Notes: generated by a model not told the origin, from the letters alone. Numbered from the stretch's first letter, positions 1-8,840 are shown. The stretch is DNA of 64,000 nucleotides from Rhizobium sp. NZLR1 (GCF_017357385.1 NZ_CP071635.1:1-64000), one strand, 5' to 3'. Numbers and translations: made by a program.

Positions 1-98
1 GGTAGTCAATATGGTCGCTGCTCCGCTGGCCTATGCGAGTATTCCGACTGTTGCGACTTGTCACAAAGCATCGCGAAAGGCGCACCTAAACATACCAC

Positions 99-540
99 TT
101 ACTGGATCAGGCGCACGTCACTTGTAACCGGCAGCGTCCCCGGGGTAACGCTGAGCGCAACAAGCTGGGCGAGGATCGAAAAGACTTGTTTGGTGTTTTC
201 GGCGCCCCTCTCTGGGACGCAATAAGCCGAGCCACGGTAGACTGTGGCGGCAAAGCAGTTGTGCGATCGTCCCCGAGTGACTTTGATAATCGATGTGTCG
301 GTCGCCCGCCGAAGGGCCTCCTCCGTCTGGAGCCTGAAGGCATTGGGGTTGGATCGCATCAATGCTCCAAGATAACGAAAGACAGCAAAAGGCGAGCGCA
401 GGGAAATGGAGAAGGTGAAGGAAGCTTCACCTTCTATATCGTTGTGAAACCTTACTACGAGGTCCTTCGGCGTCGCGCCCGTGCCCGACCAGTTCGCGCT
501 GCAGATCTGGCCAGGGCCCTGACGGACTAGGTTGCGCTTG
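99..540 (-). pseudogene. Truncated conserved hypothetical protein
   Basis: The minus-strand frame reads as a protein-like sequence with a balanced residue mix. It includes a FRYLGAL segment and two Cys residues near the C-terminus, and it stops at 99. I do not recognise the family. Its upstream part runs head-on into a plus-strand metallopeptidase-like fragment that begins near 555, so the 5' end has probably been lost. The nominal start at 647 lies inside that other gene and is unlikely to be native. The overlapping plus-strand frame at 186-530 looks like its shadow. Confidence 0.35.
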
Positions 541-554
541 AAGGCGTCGTCGCT

Positions 555-720
555 GTGTTCGGGTCGGTCCCCGATTTCATAATCACGATCGATGCCAACT
601 TCTGGATGTCTGCAAGCGACGCTCAGGCCCGCGCCCTCATGGAGCATGAGCTATCGCACTGTGCGCAGGAGCTCGACGACTTCGGAGCCCCGAAGTTCCG
701 CAAGCGTCGGATTCACCCGA
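555..720 (+). pseudogene. Putative phage-type metallopeptidase fragment
   Basis: The plus frame contains PDFIITIDANFW followed by an alanine-rich helix and MEHELSHC. That is an HExxH zinc-protease motif at about residues 30-35 of the fragment, as in putative phage metallopeptidases (known family pattern). Similarity fades after the GAPKFRK stretch and the frame then runs into low-quality sequence ending at 797. The N-terminus is missing and the 5' side abuts the minus-strand fragment. I read it as a decayed gene piece, not a working protease. Confidence 0.4.
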
Positions 721-1056
721 AGCCGCGCACAACGCCAGGGTCGCAGAAGCCCAAAACAGCCTATTTTTGCGCCATTACGATGACCCGCTGGCAATAAATT
801 TCATTTTTTTATGGACATCGAGCGTATATCCACCTACATAGCGTTCAACGCCTCCGCAGAAGCGCTGGTTTCGAATGGAACATGAAGCGCCGAACGCAGA
901 CGTTACTGTCGAGGATTGCCATTATGGCAGAGCCATACTTGGATGGCCAGATACGTGATTAAATCTATAACGCTTTTCTACATTGAAAACACAACCGACA
1001 CTTGGAAATGCACAGCAAATACTGTCGTCTCGACAAGCGTCGGCTAAAAAAGGAGA
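721..1056. other. Intergenic region upstream of betaine transporter operon
   Basis: No convincing coding frame. It is more AT-rich than the flanking genes, with an oligo-T run near 805-812. It presumably holds the promoter of the following ABC-transporter operon, but I cannot fix -35/-10 elements with confidence. Confidence 0.4.
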
Positions 1057-1107
1057 ATGCCTAGCCTCTTGAGCTCGGCGCCCAAATTATATGAATTCTG
1101 CAACTGA
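1057..1107 (+). CDS. Possible 16-residue leader ORF overlapping the transporter start
   Basis: A strong Shine-Dalgarno (AAGGAG at about 1050-1055) lies just upstream of an ATG at 1057. That ATG opens a 16-codon frame ending in TGA at 1107. It overlaps the start of the ABC ATPase gene (ATG at 1091) in another frame. The ATPase start itself has no clear ribosome-binding site, and a stop at 1070-1072 closes its frame upstream. Ribosomes loading at 1057 could therefore couple to 1091. It is a candidate leader peptide from layout only; no homology is claimed. Confidence 0.35.
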   Translation: MPSLLSSAPKLYEFCN

Positions 1108-2323
1108 AAAAGACGCGCCGACACAATCGGCAACGACCAAGATCAGCCTCAAGAACATCTACAAAGTCTTCGGCGAGCATCCGAAAAAAGCCTTCGCACT
1201 ACTGCGGGCCGGAAAGACCAAGTCTGAAATTCATGCAGCAACGGGCTGCTCGATCGGCGTCAACGACGCCAGTTTCGATATTCGTGCCGGCGAGATATTC
1301 GTGATCATGGGCCTGTCGGGCTCCGGCAAATCAACGCTGCTGCGCCTTCTCAACCGACTGATCGAACCGAGTTCCGGATCGATCGAGATCGATGGCCGCG
1401 ACATCACCGGCATGTCGCGCAGCGAGCTGATCGCGCTTCGCCGCCGCGACATCAGCATGGTCTTCCAATCCGTTGCACTGCTGCCGAACCGCACGGTCCT
1501 CAACAACGCCGCCTTCGGTCTCGAAGTCGCCGGTGTCGGCGAGGCCGGCCGCAAGCAGAAGGCACTGGCGGCGCTGAAGGCCGTCGGCCTCGATGGCTAT
1601 GCCGACAGCCGCCCGGACCAGCTCTCCGGTGGCATGAAGCAGCGCGTCGGCCTTGCCCGCGCACTGGCCAGCGAGCCGACGATCCTGCTGATGGACGAAG
1701 CCTTCTCGGCCCTCGACCCGCTGATCCGCACGGAAATGCAGGACGAACTGGTTCGCCTGCAGTCGGAACACAGCCGCACCATCGTTTTCGTCAGCCACGA
1801 TCTCGACGAGGCGATGCGCATCGGCGACCGGATCTGCATCATGCAGAACGGCAATGTCGTGCAGGTCGGCACGCCCGACGAAATCGTCACCCAGCCGGCC
1901 AACGACTATGTTCGCTCGTTCTTCCGCAATGTCGATGTCGCCCATGTCTTCAAGGCCGGCGATGTTGCCCGCAAGTCGCAGGTGACGATCATCGAGCGCG
2001 AAGGCGTGTCCGCTGCCGCAGCGCTCGAGCGAATGAAGAACTACGATCGTGAATACGCGATCATCCTCGGCCGCGACAAGACCTATCACGGCATGATCAG
2101 CCAAACTTCGCTGATCGAGAAGATGCGGGCCAAGGCAGCCGACCCCTATCGCGGCGCTTTCCTGACCGAGATCCAGGCCATTCCGGCTTCCGAGCCTTTG
2201 TCGAACGTGCTCGGCAAGGTCGCCGCTAGCCCATGGCCGGTACCCGTCGTCTGCGATCGCAACCGCTATATCGGCTCCATCAGCAAGTCGGCGCTGCTCG
2301 AAACGCTCGATCGCGCCAGCTGA
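1091..2323 (+). CDS. proV: Glycine betaine/proline-type ABC transporter ATP-binding protein
   Basis: This 410-residue ATPase energises uptake of a quaternary amine, such as glycine betaine, proline betaine or choline, at the inner membrane. Visible motifs are the N-terminal ProV-type segment before the core, Walker A (GLSGSGKST, about residue 75), the ABC signature LSGGMKQRVGLARAL (about 180) and Walker B ILLMDEAFSALD. A C-terminal extension of about 120 residues corresponds to the CBS-like region of ProV/OpuAA proteins. It is followed after about 20 bases by the permease and then by the binding protein, so it is the first gene of a V-W-X operon. The ATG at 1091 is the only in-frame start after the stop at 1070-1072. 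Exact substrate is not readable from sequence. Confidence 0.9.
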   Translation: MNSATEKDAPTQSATTKISLKNIYKVFGEHPKKAFALLRAGKTKSEIHAATGCSIGVNDASFDIRAGEIFVIMGLSGSGKSTLLRLLNRLIEPSSGSIEIDGRDITGMSRSELIALRRRDISMVFQSVALLPNRTVLNNAAFGLEVAGVGEAGRKQKALAALKAVGLDGYADSRPDQLSGGMKQRVGLARALASEPTILLMDEAFSALDPLIRTEMQDELVRLQSEHSRTIVFVSHDLDEAMRIGDRICIMQNGNVVQVGTPDEIVTQPANDYVRSFFRNVDVAHVFKAGDVARKSQVTIIEREGVSAAAALERMKNYDREYAIILGRDKTYHGMISQTSLIEKMRAKAADPYRGAFLTEIQAIPASEPLSNVLGKVAASPWPVPVVCDRNRYIGSISKSALLETLDRAS

Positions 2324-2345
2324 CCCCAAACACATCGGATATACT

Positions 2346-3227
2346 ATGAACTTCGATATCGGAAACGGCATCGACGCTGCCGTCAATTACGTCCTCGACA
2401 ATTTCTCACCGCTGCTGGACGCCATCGCCGCGACCATCGGCTTCGTCACGGATGGCATCCAGAATGCCCTGCTGGCTATCCCCATGCCTGTCGGCATCGC
2501 GATCTTCGTGATCCTGTCGCTCTGGCGTGTCGGCATCGGCTTTGCGGTGTTCACCGCGCTCGGCCTGCTGCTCGTCAATCACATCGCCCTCTGGGGCCCG
2601 ATGATGGAGACACTATCGCTGGTGATCGCCTCGACGCTGATCGCCATGCTGGTCGGCCTGCCGCTCGGCATCTCCATGGCGCGCAAGGATTCCGTCGCCG
2701 CCTTCGTGCGCCCTGTTCTGGACCTGATGCAGACTATGCCGGCCTTCGTCTACCTGATCCCGGCCGCGATGTTCTTCGGCCTCGGTGCCGTACCCGGCGC
2801 GATCGCCACGGTGATCTTCTCGATGCCACCGGTGGCCCGCCTCACCAATCTCGGCATCCGCCAGGTGGATGGCGAATTCATCGAGGCCGGCAATGCCTTC
2901 GGCTGCACCGCTACGCAGTTGCTCTTCAAGGTGCAGTTGCCGAATGCCCTGCCCTCGATTATGGCCGGCATCAACCAGACGATCATGTTGTCGCTGTCGA
3001 TGGTGGTGATCGCCTCGATGATCGGTGCCGGTGGCATCGGCAACACGGTACTGACGGGCATCCAGCGTCTCGATGTCGGCACCGGCTTCGAAGGCGGTAT
3101 CGCCGTTGTCATCCTGGCCGTCATTCTCGACCGGATCACCCAGAGCCTCGGAAAACCCCGCGCCGCCTTCTGGCTGGGACTGTTCCGCAAGACCGAGCGC
3201 GAGGAACTGGCGACCGCTACCGCCTGA
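2346..3227 (+). CDS. proW: Glycine betaine/proline-type ABC transporter permease
   Basis: The 293-residue integral membrane subunit of the betaine-type importer has several hydrophobic segments. The BPD_transp_1 coupling region shows in the EFIEAGNAFGCTATQLLFKVQLPNALPSIMAGINQ area (EAG near residue 180 and the following loop). The N-terminus has the short hydrophobic stretch expected of ProW/OpuAB proteins. It starts 22 bases after the ATPase stop and precedes the binding-protein gene by about 65 bases. Family is clear; substrate (glycine betaine, choline or proline betaine) is inferred from the binding protein's OpuAC type. Confidence 0.9.
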   Translation: MNFDIGNGIDAAVNYVLDNFSPLLDAIAATIGFVTDGIQNALLAIPMPVGIAIFVILSLWRVGIGFAVFTALGLLLVNHIALWGPMMETLSLVIASTLIAMLVGLPLGISMARKDSVAAFVRPVLDLMQTMPAFVYLIPAAMFFGLGAVPGAIATVIFSMPPVARLTNLGIRQVDGEFIEAGNAFGCTATQLLFKVQLPNALPSIMAGINQTIMLSLSMVVIASMIGAGGIGNTVLTGIQRLDVGTGFEGGIAVVILAVILDRITQSLGKPRAAFWLGLFRKTEREELATATA

Positions 3228-3291
3228 CCCCCGCGTCAGACCAATGCGGGCAACGACCCGTCTAATGCGAACCTTCACAAAAGGAGCACAT

Positions 3292-4164
3292 ATGTTCAAA
3301 ACACTCGCAACCCTCGGCCTCGCCGCCGCCCTTCTCGTTGGCACCGTCACAGCGACCATGGCTGCGGATGCCAAGCCGGTGAAGATCGGCTGGGCCGCAT
3401 GGTCCGACGCCGAATTCGTCACTAAGCTCGCTGCCAGGCTGATCGAGACCAAGCTCAACCAGAAGGTCGAGCTTGTGCAGGCAGACGTGGCGCCGCTCTA
3501 CCAGGGTGTCGGCCGCGGCGATCTCGATGCGATGATGATGGCCTGGCTGCCGCAGACCCATGCGGACTATTATGCCAAGGTCAAGGAGAAGGTCGAGACG
3601 CTCGGCACCGTCTATGACGGCGCCAAGCTCGGCTGGGTCGTCCCGGACTACATTCCCGCAGACCAGATCGGCTCGATCGAGGATCTCAAGAAGGAAGACG
3701 TCCAGAAGAAGCTCTCCGGTACCATCCAGGGCATCGACCCCGGCGCCGGCCTAACGCGCCTGTCGGAGAAGGCCGAGAAGGATTACGGGCTGGGCAGCTA
3801 CAAGCTGCAGATCTCCAGCGAAGCCGGCATGCTGACCACCGTCGATCGCGCCGTGCGCGGCGAAAAGTGGTTCGTGGCCACCGCCTGGAGCCCGCACTGG
3901 ATGTTCGGCAAGCACCAGCTGCGCTACCTCGACGACCCGAAAAAATCGTTGGGTGAAGCCGAGCACGTCGACATTCTGGCGCGCAAGGACTTCAAGTCGG
4001 AATTTCCCAAGGTTGCCGACTTCCTGTCGCGCATGAAGCTGCCGATTCCCGATCTGGAAGCGGCGATGTTTACCGCGCAGCAGAGCTCCTATGATCAAGC
4101 AGTCGACAAGTACATTGCCGACCACCCCGACCAGGTGAAGAGCTGGATCGGCGAGGAAGGCTGA
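3292..4164 (+). CDS. Glycine betaine-type substrate-binding protein (OpuAC family)
   Basis: The periplasmic ligand-binding subunit, 290 residues, opens with a signal peptide (MFKTLATLGLAAALLVG, then a cleavage-like TMAAD). The mature part begins KIGWAAWSDAEFV. Motifs typical of OpuAC domains are MMMAWLPQTHADYY, GWVVPDYI, IDPGAGL and the ATAWSPHWMFGK aromatic-box region, which binds quaternary ammonium ligands in this family. The ATG at 3292 is preceded by AAGGAG at about 3280, which favours it over the upstream in-frame start at 3073 that would lie inside the permease gene. Third gene of the transporter operon. Confidence 0.9.
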   Translation: MFKTLATLGLAAALLVGTVTATMAADAKPVKIGWAAWSDAEFVTKLAARLIETKLNQKVELVQADVAPLYQGVGRGDLDAMMMAWLPQTHADYYAKVKEKVETLGTVYDGAKLGWVVPDYIPADQIGSIEDLKKEDVQKKLSGTIQGIDPGAGLTRLSEKAEKDYGLGSYKLQISSEAGMLTTVDRAVRGEKWFVATAWSPHWMFGKHQLRYLDDPKKSLGEAEHVDILARKDFKSEFPKVADFLSRMKLPIPDLEAAMFTAQQSSYDQAVDKYIADHPDQVKSWIGEEG

Positions 4165-4234
4165 TCTCCGACATCATGCTCCCCAGCACCATCGTGCTGG
4201 TGAGCATCTTCGCAAGATCGAGCAGGAGCGACAG

Positions 4235-4525
4235 TTGTATATCGACAGCCCGGACACGTTCTACACGACTGACGACACCATCGGCGGCCGGATATCGCTG
4301 GCGCGCGACGCGAACGGCCTGTCGGTCGAAGCCGCCGCCCTCGCAATCGGCATCGCGGCAGGCACCTGGATCGACTGGGAAAACGATCGTGACGCTCCCT
4401 TCCCCGACCGCCTCGTGATGATTGCCGAAGCGCTCGGGGTCAGCCTGGCGTGGCTCGTCAGCGGACGTGGCGAAGGGCCAACCTGGATCACCAGTGACAA
4501 CGCTTCTGCCTTTCGTCCGGACTGA
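4235..4525 (+). CDS. Small HTH (XRE-like) regulator
   Basis: This 96-residue protein has a helix-turn-helix layout: GGRISLARDANGLSVEAAALAIGI, then WIDWENDRDAPFPDRLVMIAEALGVSLAWLVSG, which matches Cro/CI-type folds ending in a LAWLVSG segment. The start is a TTG at 4235, supported by AGGAG at 4224-4228. It follows the betaine transporter by 70 bases and precedes another small gene by 50. It may regulate the transporter, but no operator is visible. Confidence 0.7.
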   Translation: MYIDSPDTFYTTDDTIGGRISLARDANGLSVEAAALAIGIAAGTWIDWENDRDAPFPDRLVMIAEALGVSLAWLVSGRGEGPTWITSDNASAFRPD

Positions 4526-4574
4526 CGGCCAACGGCCGCGCCAAACGATTTCAGCAGGACAAGGAACGACATCG

Positions 4575-4919
4575 ATGGATACCAGCACAATCACATCCGA
4601 ACTGACGCAGAACATACCTGGGGCGCCGGCCCTGGAAGCAGGATCGACAACCGGCCAGCCGATCGATCTCTCCGCCATGCACGCCCTCTATTCGGATATG
4701 GGATGGCTGATCGCCGAGCGTTTTTCATCGCTTGAAGACCGCCAGAGGGTATTCGAGCTGATCGAGCTCGGCATGCGAAGCGGTGACCCCAAACTGAAGC
4801 ATGCGGTATCGACCGGCTTGATCGAAGCGATGATTTCCCGCACCGGCGCGCAGCCGGCGAGGTGGCGACAGATCTCGGCGGAGCTCGGACCGTTGTCCGC
4901 TGCCTATATCCACGGATAG
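4575..4919 (+). CDS. Conserved hypothetical protein, 114 aa
   Basis: A small, probably soluble, helical protein with IDLSAMHALYSDMGWLIAERF and FELIELGMRSGDPKLKHAVSTGLIEAMI segments. It has no signal peptide or membrane helix. The ATG at 4575 is preceded by AAGGAA at 4561-4566. The longer frame from 4422 overlaps the HTH gene and is less likely. Composition and codon use fit a real rhizobial gene. Function unknown. It sits directly after the HTH gene in the same direction and could share its transcript. Confidence 0.55.
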   Translation: MDTSTITSELTQNIPGAPALEAGSTTGQPIDLSAMHALYSDMGWLIAERFSSLEDRQRVFELIELGMRSGDPKLKHAVSTGLIEAMISRTGAQPARWRQISAELGPLSAAYIHG

Positions 4920-5012
4920 CTTTTTCCCCTGCCAAGTTCCGCCCATCTCGGCCGGCATCAGCGTGGATCGCAGATGCCGGCCTGTTCGTCTTCGGCCAGC
5001 CCCCTTCCTCGT

Positions 5013-6120
5013 GGCGTTGTTGCGTGGATCACCCGGCGACTGATATTGAGCGGTTGTTTTCAGTCTCCTGATCCGGATTTCGACGATGCCGCACACGTTC
5101 GATGCCGATCGGCGGGACAAGATTGCCAAGCAGAAATATCAAGTGACGAATTGGCCGGCATATATTGAAAGCCTGCGTCAACGTGGTGATTTGACCATCT
5201 GGGTGAAGGATGAGGCCCTGTCTTTATGGACGGCGCGGAGGCGGACATCGCGGGGTGGTCAGCCGAAATACTCGGATCTGGCGATTACGTTGTGCTTGAC
5301 CCTGCGCGTCGTCTACGGGCTGGCGCTACGCCAGACCCAAGGCTTGATGCGCAGTGTCGCGGCGCTGATGGGGTTCGATATTGCCGTGCCTGACTTCTCC
5401 ACCCTGTCTCGCCGGAGCAAAGGGCTGGCGTTGCCGTCGACAAAGTCCCGACCCGCAACATCAGGTCCGGTCCATCTGGTTGTCGACAGCAGCGGCTTGA
5501 AGGTCTTCGGCGAGGGCGAGTGGCTGGAAAACAAGCACAAAACCAAGGCCAAACGCAAAAGATGGCGCAAACTGCACCTTGGTCTCAATCTTGTCAGTGG
5601 TGAGATTGTTTGTTCCGATCTGACCGCGGATGATGTCGGCGATCCGACAGCGTTACTAGGACTTCTGGACCAGATCGGTGGCCCCGTCGAGAAGTTCATT
5701 GCCGACGGCGCCTATGATGGAACGCCAACCCGAGATCTTCTGGCGACACGCTTTGGTGAGATCGTGGAGGTCATTATCCCACCTCCCAAGACTGCCGTTG
5801 CCAGCCCTCAATCGGTGCTGGTTCCATCTGTCCGCGATCGCCATATTGCAGAAATCCAGACCAAAGGGCGGATGGCATGGCAGAAATCCACCGGCTACAA
5901 CAAGCGCGGTCGCGCTGAGACCCAGATGGGTCGACGGAAGGCTGTGATCGGGCCCAAACTCAAAGCCCGAAATTTTGACAATCAGAAGACTGAAGCGAAG
6001 ATTGGCGTCCGTGTTCTTAACAGGATGACAGAACTTGGCCGGCCCAAGTTCGAGCGCGTTGCATGAAAAATGCAGTGGATAGGGTTGCCTTGTCCAAAGT
6101 CTGATCCATGCAACAGTGTT
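5013..6120 (+). mobile_element. IS5-family element (IS903-like group)
   Basis: The element is about 1.1 kb with one transposase gene, bounded by imperfect inverted repeats. The left end near 5013-5031 contains TGTTGCGTGGATCA and the right end near 6102-6120 carries the inverse of TGTTGCATGGATCA, one mismatch in 14. Outer bases of the right end fit less well, so exact ends are approximate. I could not confirm a target duplication. It appears intact and is therefore probably a recent insertion compared with the broken IS pieces elsewhere in the window. Confidence 0.8.
5086..6066 (+). CDS. IS5-family DDE transposase
   Basis: A 326-residue transposase that catalyses cut-and-paste transposition of its own element. 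The N-terminal DUF4372-like/IS5 region (SLWTARRRTSRGGQPKYSDLA) is followed by the DDE core, with the first Asp in HLVVDSSGLK (about residue 135) and the second in FIADGAYDGTPTR (about 205). A basic C-terminal part (YNKRGRAETQMGRRKAVIG) carries the third acidic residue. Length is normal for the IS903 group and no frameshift is seen. Confidence 0.9.
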   Translation: MPHTFDADRRDKIAKQKYQVTNWPAYIESLRQRGDLTIWVKDEALSLWTARRRTSRGGQPKYSDLAITLCLTLRVVYGLALRQTQGLMRSVAALMGFDIAVPDFSTLSRRSKGLALPSTKSRPATSGPVHLVVDSSGLKVFGEGEWLENKHKTKAKRKRWRKLHLGLNLVSGEIVCSDLTADDVGDPTALLGLLDQIGGPVEKFIADGAYDGTPTRDLLATRFGEIVEVIIPPPKTAVASPQSVLVPSVRDRHIAEIQTKGRMAWQKSTGYNKRGRAETQMGRRKAVIGPKLKARNFDNQKTEAKIGVRVLNRMTELGRPKFERVA

Positions 6121-6182
6121 GTTGGTGGGAGCCCAGGCACGTGATATTGCGGCACGGTGACAAATGCCCGATGTCACCGCAT

Positions 6183-6401
6183 TTATTCTTCCACCAACCG
6201 CAACACTGGCGGGGCTCCACATGCGCGGAACGCCTTTAGGTCGACTTGAACCATCGGGCCACGCGGCGTGTGCATGGTGAGGGTGCTGATATCGACATCA
6301 ATACCGGATTTGTGTACGTCGCGGATGGCGTCGTTCATTTGTTGAAGGGCTGCGCCTAGTCTTTCCTCAGCATGCTTCTGTCTTGCGAGGTGAGATGTCA
6401 T
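6183..6401 (-). CDS. Small conserved hypothetical protein, 72 aa
   Basis: Minus-strand gene starting ATG at 6401 with an AGGA sequence shortly upstream. It encodes a helical N-terminus (ARQKHAEERLGAALQQMNDAIRDVHKSG) followed by a short beta-like segment, DVDISTLTMHTPRGPMVQVDLKAF. No signal peptide, Cys pair or recognised domain. Coding character looks genuine. It lies between the IS5 element and a Tn3 scrap, so it may be a survivor of a rearranged operon. Function unknown. Confidence 0.5.
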   Translation of the reverse strand: MTSHLARQKHAEERLGAALQQMNDAIRDVHKSGIDVDISTLTMHTPRGPMVQVDLKAFRACGAPPVLRLVEE

Positions 6402-6509
6402 GGTTATCCTGATCGTTTGCTGTTCGCTTTCCGCTTATGCGGGTAGCTTTTTGGTCCGCGCTGGGGTTATCTCATCCCTGGGGAAACGTGCGCGGATCCA
6501 CGGAAGTTT

Positions 6510-6658
6510 TTCGTTATAACAGTCGAGAAGACAGCCTCATCCGACACTATTCGTTTTCACCGTCGGATCGACTGGAGATCGAACTGCGGAGGCGTGATCA
6601 TAATCGGCTCGGCTTGCCATTCAGCTATGTTTAACGCGATACCCGGGCCGGTTAACCT
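6510..6658 (+). pseudogene. Tn3-family transposase N-terminal remnant (frameshifted)
   Basis: The plus frame gives EDSLIRHYSFSPSDRLEIELRRRDHNRLG, matching the N-terminal DUF4158 region of Tn3-type TnpA, where HY(T/S)xSxxD and GDHNRLGFAVQLC are hallmarks. After HNRLG one base is missing: shifting frame at about 6612 continues as AIQLCLTRYPGRLT and then a stop. Only about 50 of roughly 980 residues remain. It marks an old Tn3-type insertion beside acdS. Confidence 0.7.
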
Positions 6659-6669
6659 GACGGTGCCAA

Positions 6670-7689
6670 TCACCCGTCCTTGTAGTAATAGCTATAGCCG
6701 TTGAGCGCCGGGGCGCCGCCGAGATGGGCGTACAGCACCTTCGAGCCCTCGGGGAAGAAGCCCTTGCGTGCGAGATCGATCATCCCCTGCATCGACTTTC
6801 CCTCATAGACTGGGTCGGTAATCATCGCCTCGGTGCGCGCCGCGAGCCGGATCGCCTCGTTGGTCTCCTCCGAGGGCACTCCATAGGCGGGATAGGCGTA
6901 GTCAGGGTTGATGACGATCTCGTCTTCACGCACCGACCGACCAAGGTTCACGAGTTCCGAGGTCGCATCGACGATCTTCCGCACCTGATCCCGCGTCTGC
7001 TGGAGGGTGCCCGAGGCATCGATGCCAATCACCCGGTCGGCCCTGTCTAGTGCGGCAAAGCCGACGATCATTCCGCCCTGGGTTGAACCGGTGACAACGC
7101 AGACGATGATATAGTCGAAGATGAAGCCGAGGTCCTTTTCCTGTGCCGCGACTTCCTCGGCGAAGCCGACATAGCCGAGGCCTCCGAACTTGTGTACCGA
7201 AGCGCCAGCCGGGATCGCGTAGGGCTTGCCGCCCGCATCCTCTACCGACTGAATCGCATCCTCCCAGCTCTTGCGGATGCCGATGTCGAACCCATCCTCG
7301 ACCAGCCGGCTGTCGGCGCCCATCAGTTTCGTCATCAGGATATTGCCGACACGGTCATAGACCGCATCGTAGTGCGGTACCCATTTCTCCTGGATGACGA
7401 CACATTTCATGCCGATCTTCGCCGCAGTCGCAGCCACCATGCGGGTATGATTCGACTGGACCCCACCGATCGACACCAGCGTATCCGCGCCGGAGGCGAT
7501 CGCGTCGGGCACGATATATTCGAGCTTCCTGAGCTTATTGCCGCCCATGGCGAGGCCGGAATTGCAGTCGTCGCGCTTGGCATAGATGTCGACCTTGCCG
7601 CCCAGCGCCGCAGTCAGCCGCGGCAGGTGCTCGATCGGCGTTGGGCCGAAGGTGAGCGGGTAGCGTTCGAACTTTTCCAACAGTGACAT
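6670..7689 (-). CDS. acdS: 1-aminocyclopropane-1-carboxylate deaminase
   Basis: A PLP-dependent cytosolic enzyme splitting ACC, the plant ethylene precursor, into 2-oxobutyrate and ammonia, which lowers ethylene and favours nodulation. Its 339 residues match the family length. The PLP lysine is in [11 protein letters not shown] (about K52), [16 protein letters not shown] follows, and the C-terminal [14 protein letters not shown] and [11 protein letters not shown] segments carry the Glu and Leu that distinguish true ACC deaminases from D-cysteine desulfhydrases. Transcribed divergently from the Lrp-type gene at 7833, the usual acdR-acdS layout. I saw no clear NifA/sigma-54 promoter upstream, so AcdR control is more likely. 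Confidence 0.95.
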   Translation of the reverse strand: MSLLEKFERYPLTFGPTPIEHLPRLTAALGGKVDIYAKRDDCNSGLAMGGNKLRKLEYIVPDAIASGADTLVSIGGVQSNHTRMVAATAAKIGMKCVVIQEKWVPHYDAVYDRVGNILMTKLMGADSRLVEDGFDIGIRKSWEDAIQSVEDAGGKPYAIPAGASVHKFGGLGYVGFAEEVAAQEKDLGFIFDYIIVCVVTGSTQGGMIVGFAALDRADRVIGIDASGTLQQTRDQVRKIVDATSELVNLGRSVREDEIVINPDYAYPAYGVPSEETNEAIRLAARTEAMITDPVYEGKSMQGMIDLARKGFFPEGSKVLYAHLGGAPALNGYSYYYKDG

Positions 7690-7832
7690 CGATCAGGGCC
7701 TCCGTGCCGAATTTGTGGTCGAAGGCTAGTAGATATCGTTTGAAAGGTGCTCTCTAATTTTGCTTTAAAAGCTTTCTTTATCGGCGTAATTTTTCGGTGG
7801 TAGAATCCACTTCTTCAATAATACGAGGTAAA
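7690..7832. promoter_or_regulatory. Divergent acdS-acdR promoter region
   Basis: A 143-base, AT-richer gap between the divergent starts, with TTTTGCTTTAAAAGC at its centre (about 7758-7772). By analogy with known acdR-acdS pairs, AcdR would bind here. I cannot assign exact boxes and I see no TGGCAC-N5-TTGC element. Confidence 0.5.
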
Positions 7833-8309
7833 ATGAAAGAGTCTTCCACAGAGGATTTCGATAGGATAGACCTCAAGATTTTGCGCGCCCTGCAATCGGA
7901 GGGCCGGCTCAGCAATGCCGATCTCGCCGAGCGCGTGAATGTCAGTGCTGCAACTTGCCACAGGCGAACTCAACGCCTCTTCGAGGAGGGCTACATTACC
8001 GGCGTGCGGGCGGAAGTCGCGCCGGGCGCCGTAGGCCTCGGCGCGATGGTCATGGTTGGCGTGGTACTGGATCGCTCCACGCCTGAGAGCTTTGGTGCCT
8101 TTGAGGGCGCGGTCATGGAGCTGAAGGAAGTACTGGACTGCAATTTGGTCGCCGGAGATTTCGATTATCTCCTGAAAATCCGCGTCCGCGACATGGCCGA
8201 TTTCAACAAGCTCCACGGCCAGAAGCTGATCGCCCTCCCAGGCGTGCGCCAGACGCGCACCTTCTTCGTGATGAAGGAAGTCAAGGAGAACGCGAGGTTG
8301 CCCTTCTAG
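7833..8309 (+). CDS. acdR: Lrp/AsnC-family regulator of ACC deaminase
   Basis: A 158-residue DNA-binding regulator. The N-terminal winged HTH reads RIDLKILRALQSEGRLSNADLAERVNVSAATCHRR, and the C-terminal ACT-like RAM domain includes LDCNLVAGDFDYLLKIRVRDMADF, where amino-acid effectors bind in this family. ATG at 7833 is chosen because GAGG precedes it at 7825-7828; an upstream in-frame GTG at 7797 lacks such a site. Divergent orientation to acdS supports the role as its activator. Confidence 0.9.
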   Translation: MKESSTEDFDRIDLKILRALQSEGRLSNADLAERVNVSAATCHRRTQRLFEEGYITGVRAEVAPGAVGLGAMVMVGVVLDRSTPESFGAFEGAVMELKEVLDCNLVAGDFDYLLKIRVRDMADFNKLHGQKLIALPGVRQTRTFFVMKEVKENARLPF

Positions 8310-8481
8310 CGTCGTCGGCAGCTATTGTGGATGCAGCATCTATTGTCCGGTTCCGCGCAGACAGCGGATGTCAGGCGACTTTTTCTGACATCACCGGCCC
8401 CACGCTCTGTGCATCAAACATACGGTCTCACCGTTCACACGATGGAGGCACTCCATGGCGAGGTTATTTGGAGGTCTGCGA

Positions 8482-8840
8482 TAGTTCAGTCTCCCGACGA
8501 TCCTTGATGCGCAGCTGCACCAGCTTGACGCCAAGCGGTACCAGCCGGGCAATCCACTCGGCGCCGTCGACGATCAGGTAGAACGGATCAAGCTTCATGT
8601 GAACACCGCCTTTCCGATCACCGGCGTGGAGGGGACGGCCATGTCGCGTGGCTCCAGCACGCCAGCGTCAAAGGCCTGCTTGCCGGCGGCGATTGCCGCG
8701 GCAAAGGCGGCTGCCATCGCCGCGGGATCTCCGGCGCCGGCAACGGCGGTGTCGAGCAGAACCGCATCGAAACCGAGCTCCATGACCGCAGTTGCGTGCG
8801 ACGGCCGGCCGATGCCGGCGTCGACGATCAGCGACACGTC
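8482..8840 (-). pseudogene. Duplicated thiE 5'/thiG 3' fragment
   Basis: A 359-base block nearly identical to 50823-51181, without indels. It contains the start of thiE (ATG complement ending at about 8598) and the last ~80 codons of thiG, including PVIGKAVFT at its C-terminus and [20 protein letters not shown]. Both ends are abrupt: the right one breaks at the shared GACACGTC (8840), after which the sequences diverge. A dozen or so scattered substitutions show it is an old copy. Neither gene can be functional here. It could serve as homology for recombination with the intact thi operon. Confidence 0.9.

Noticed and set aside
1331..2386. 351-codon minus-strand ORF opposite the betaine ATPase
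   Set aside because: Antisense of a clear ABC ATPase; composition rich in His/Asp/Arg typical of shadow frames.
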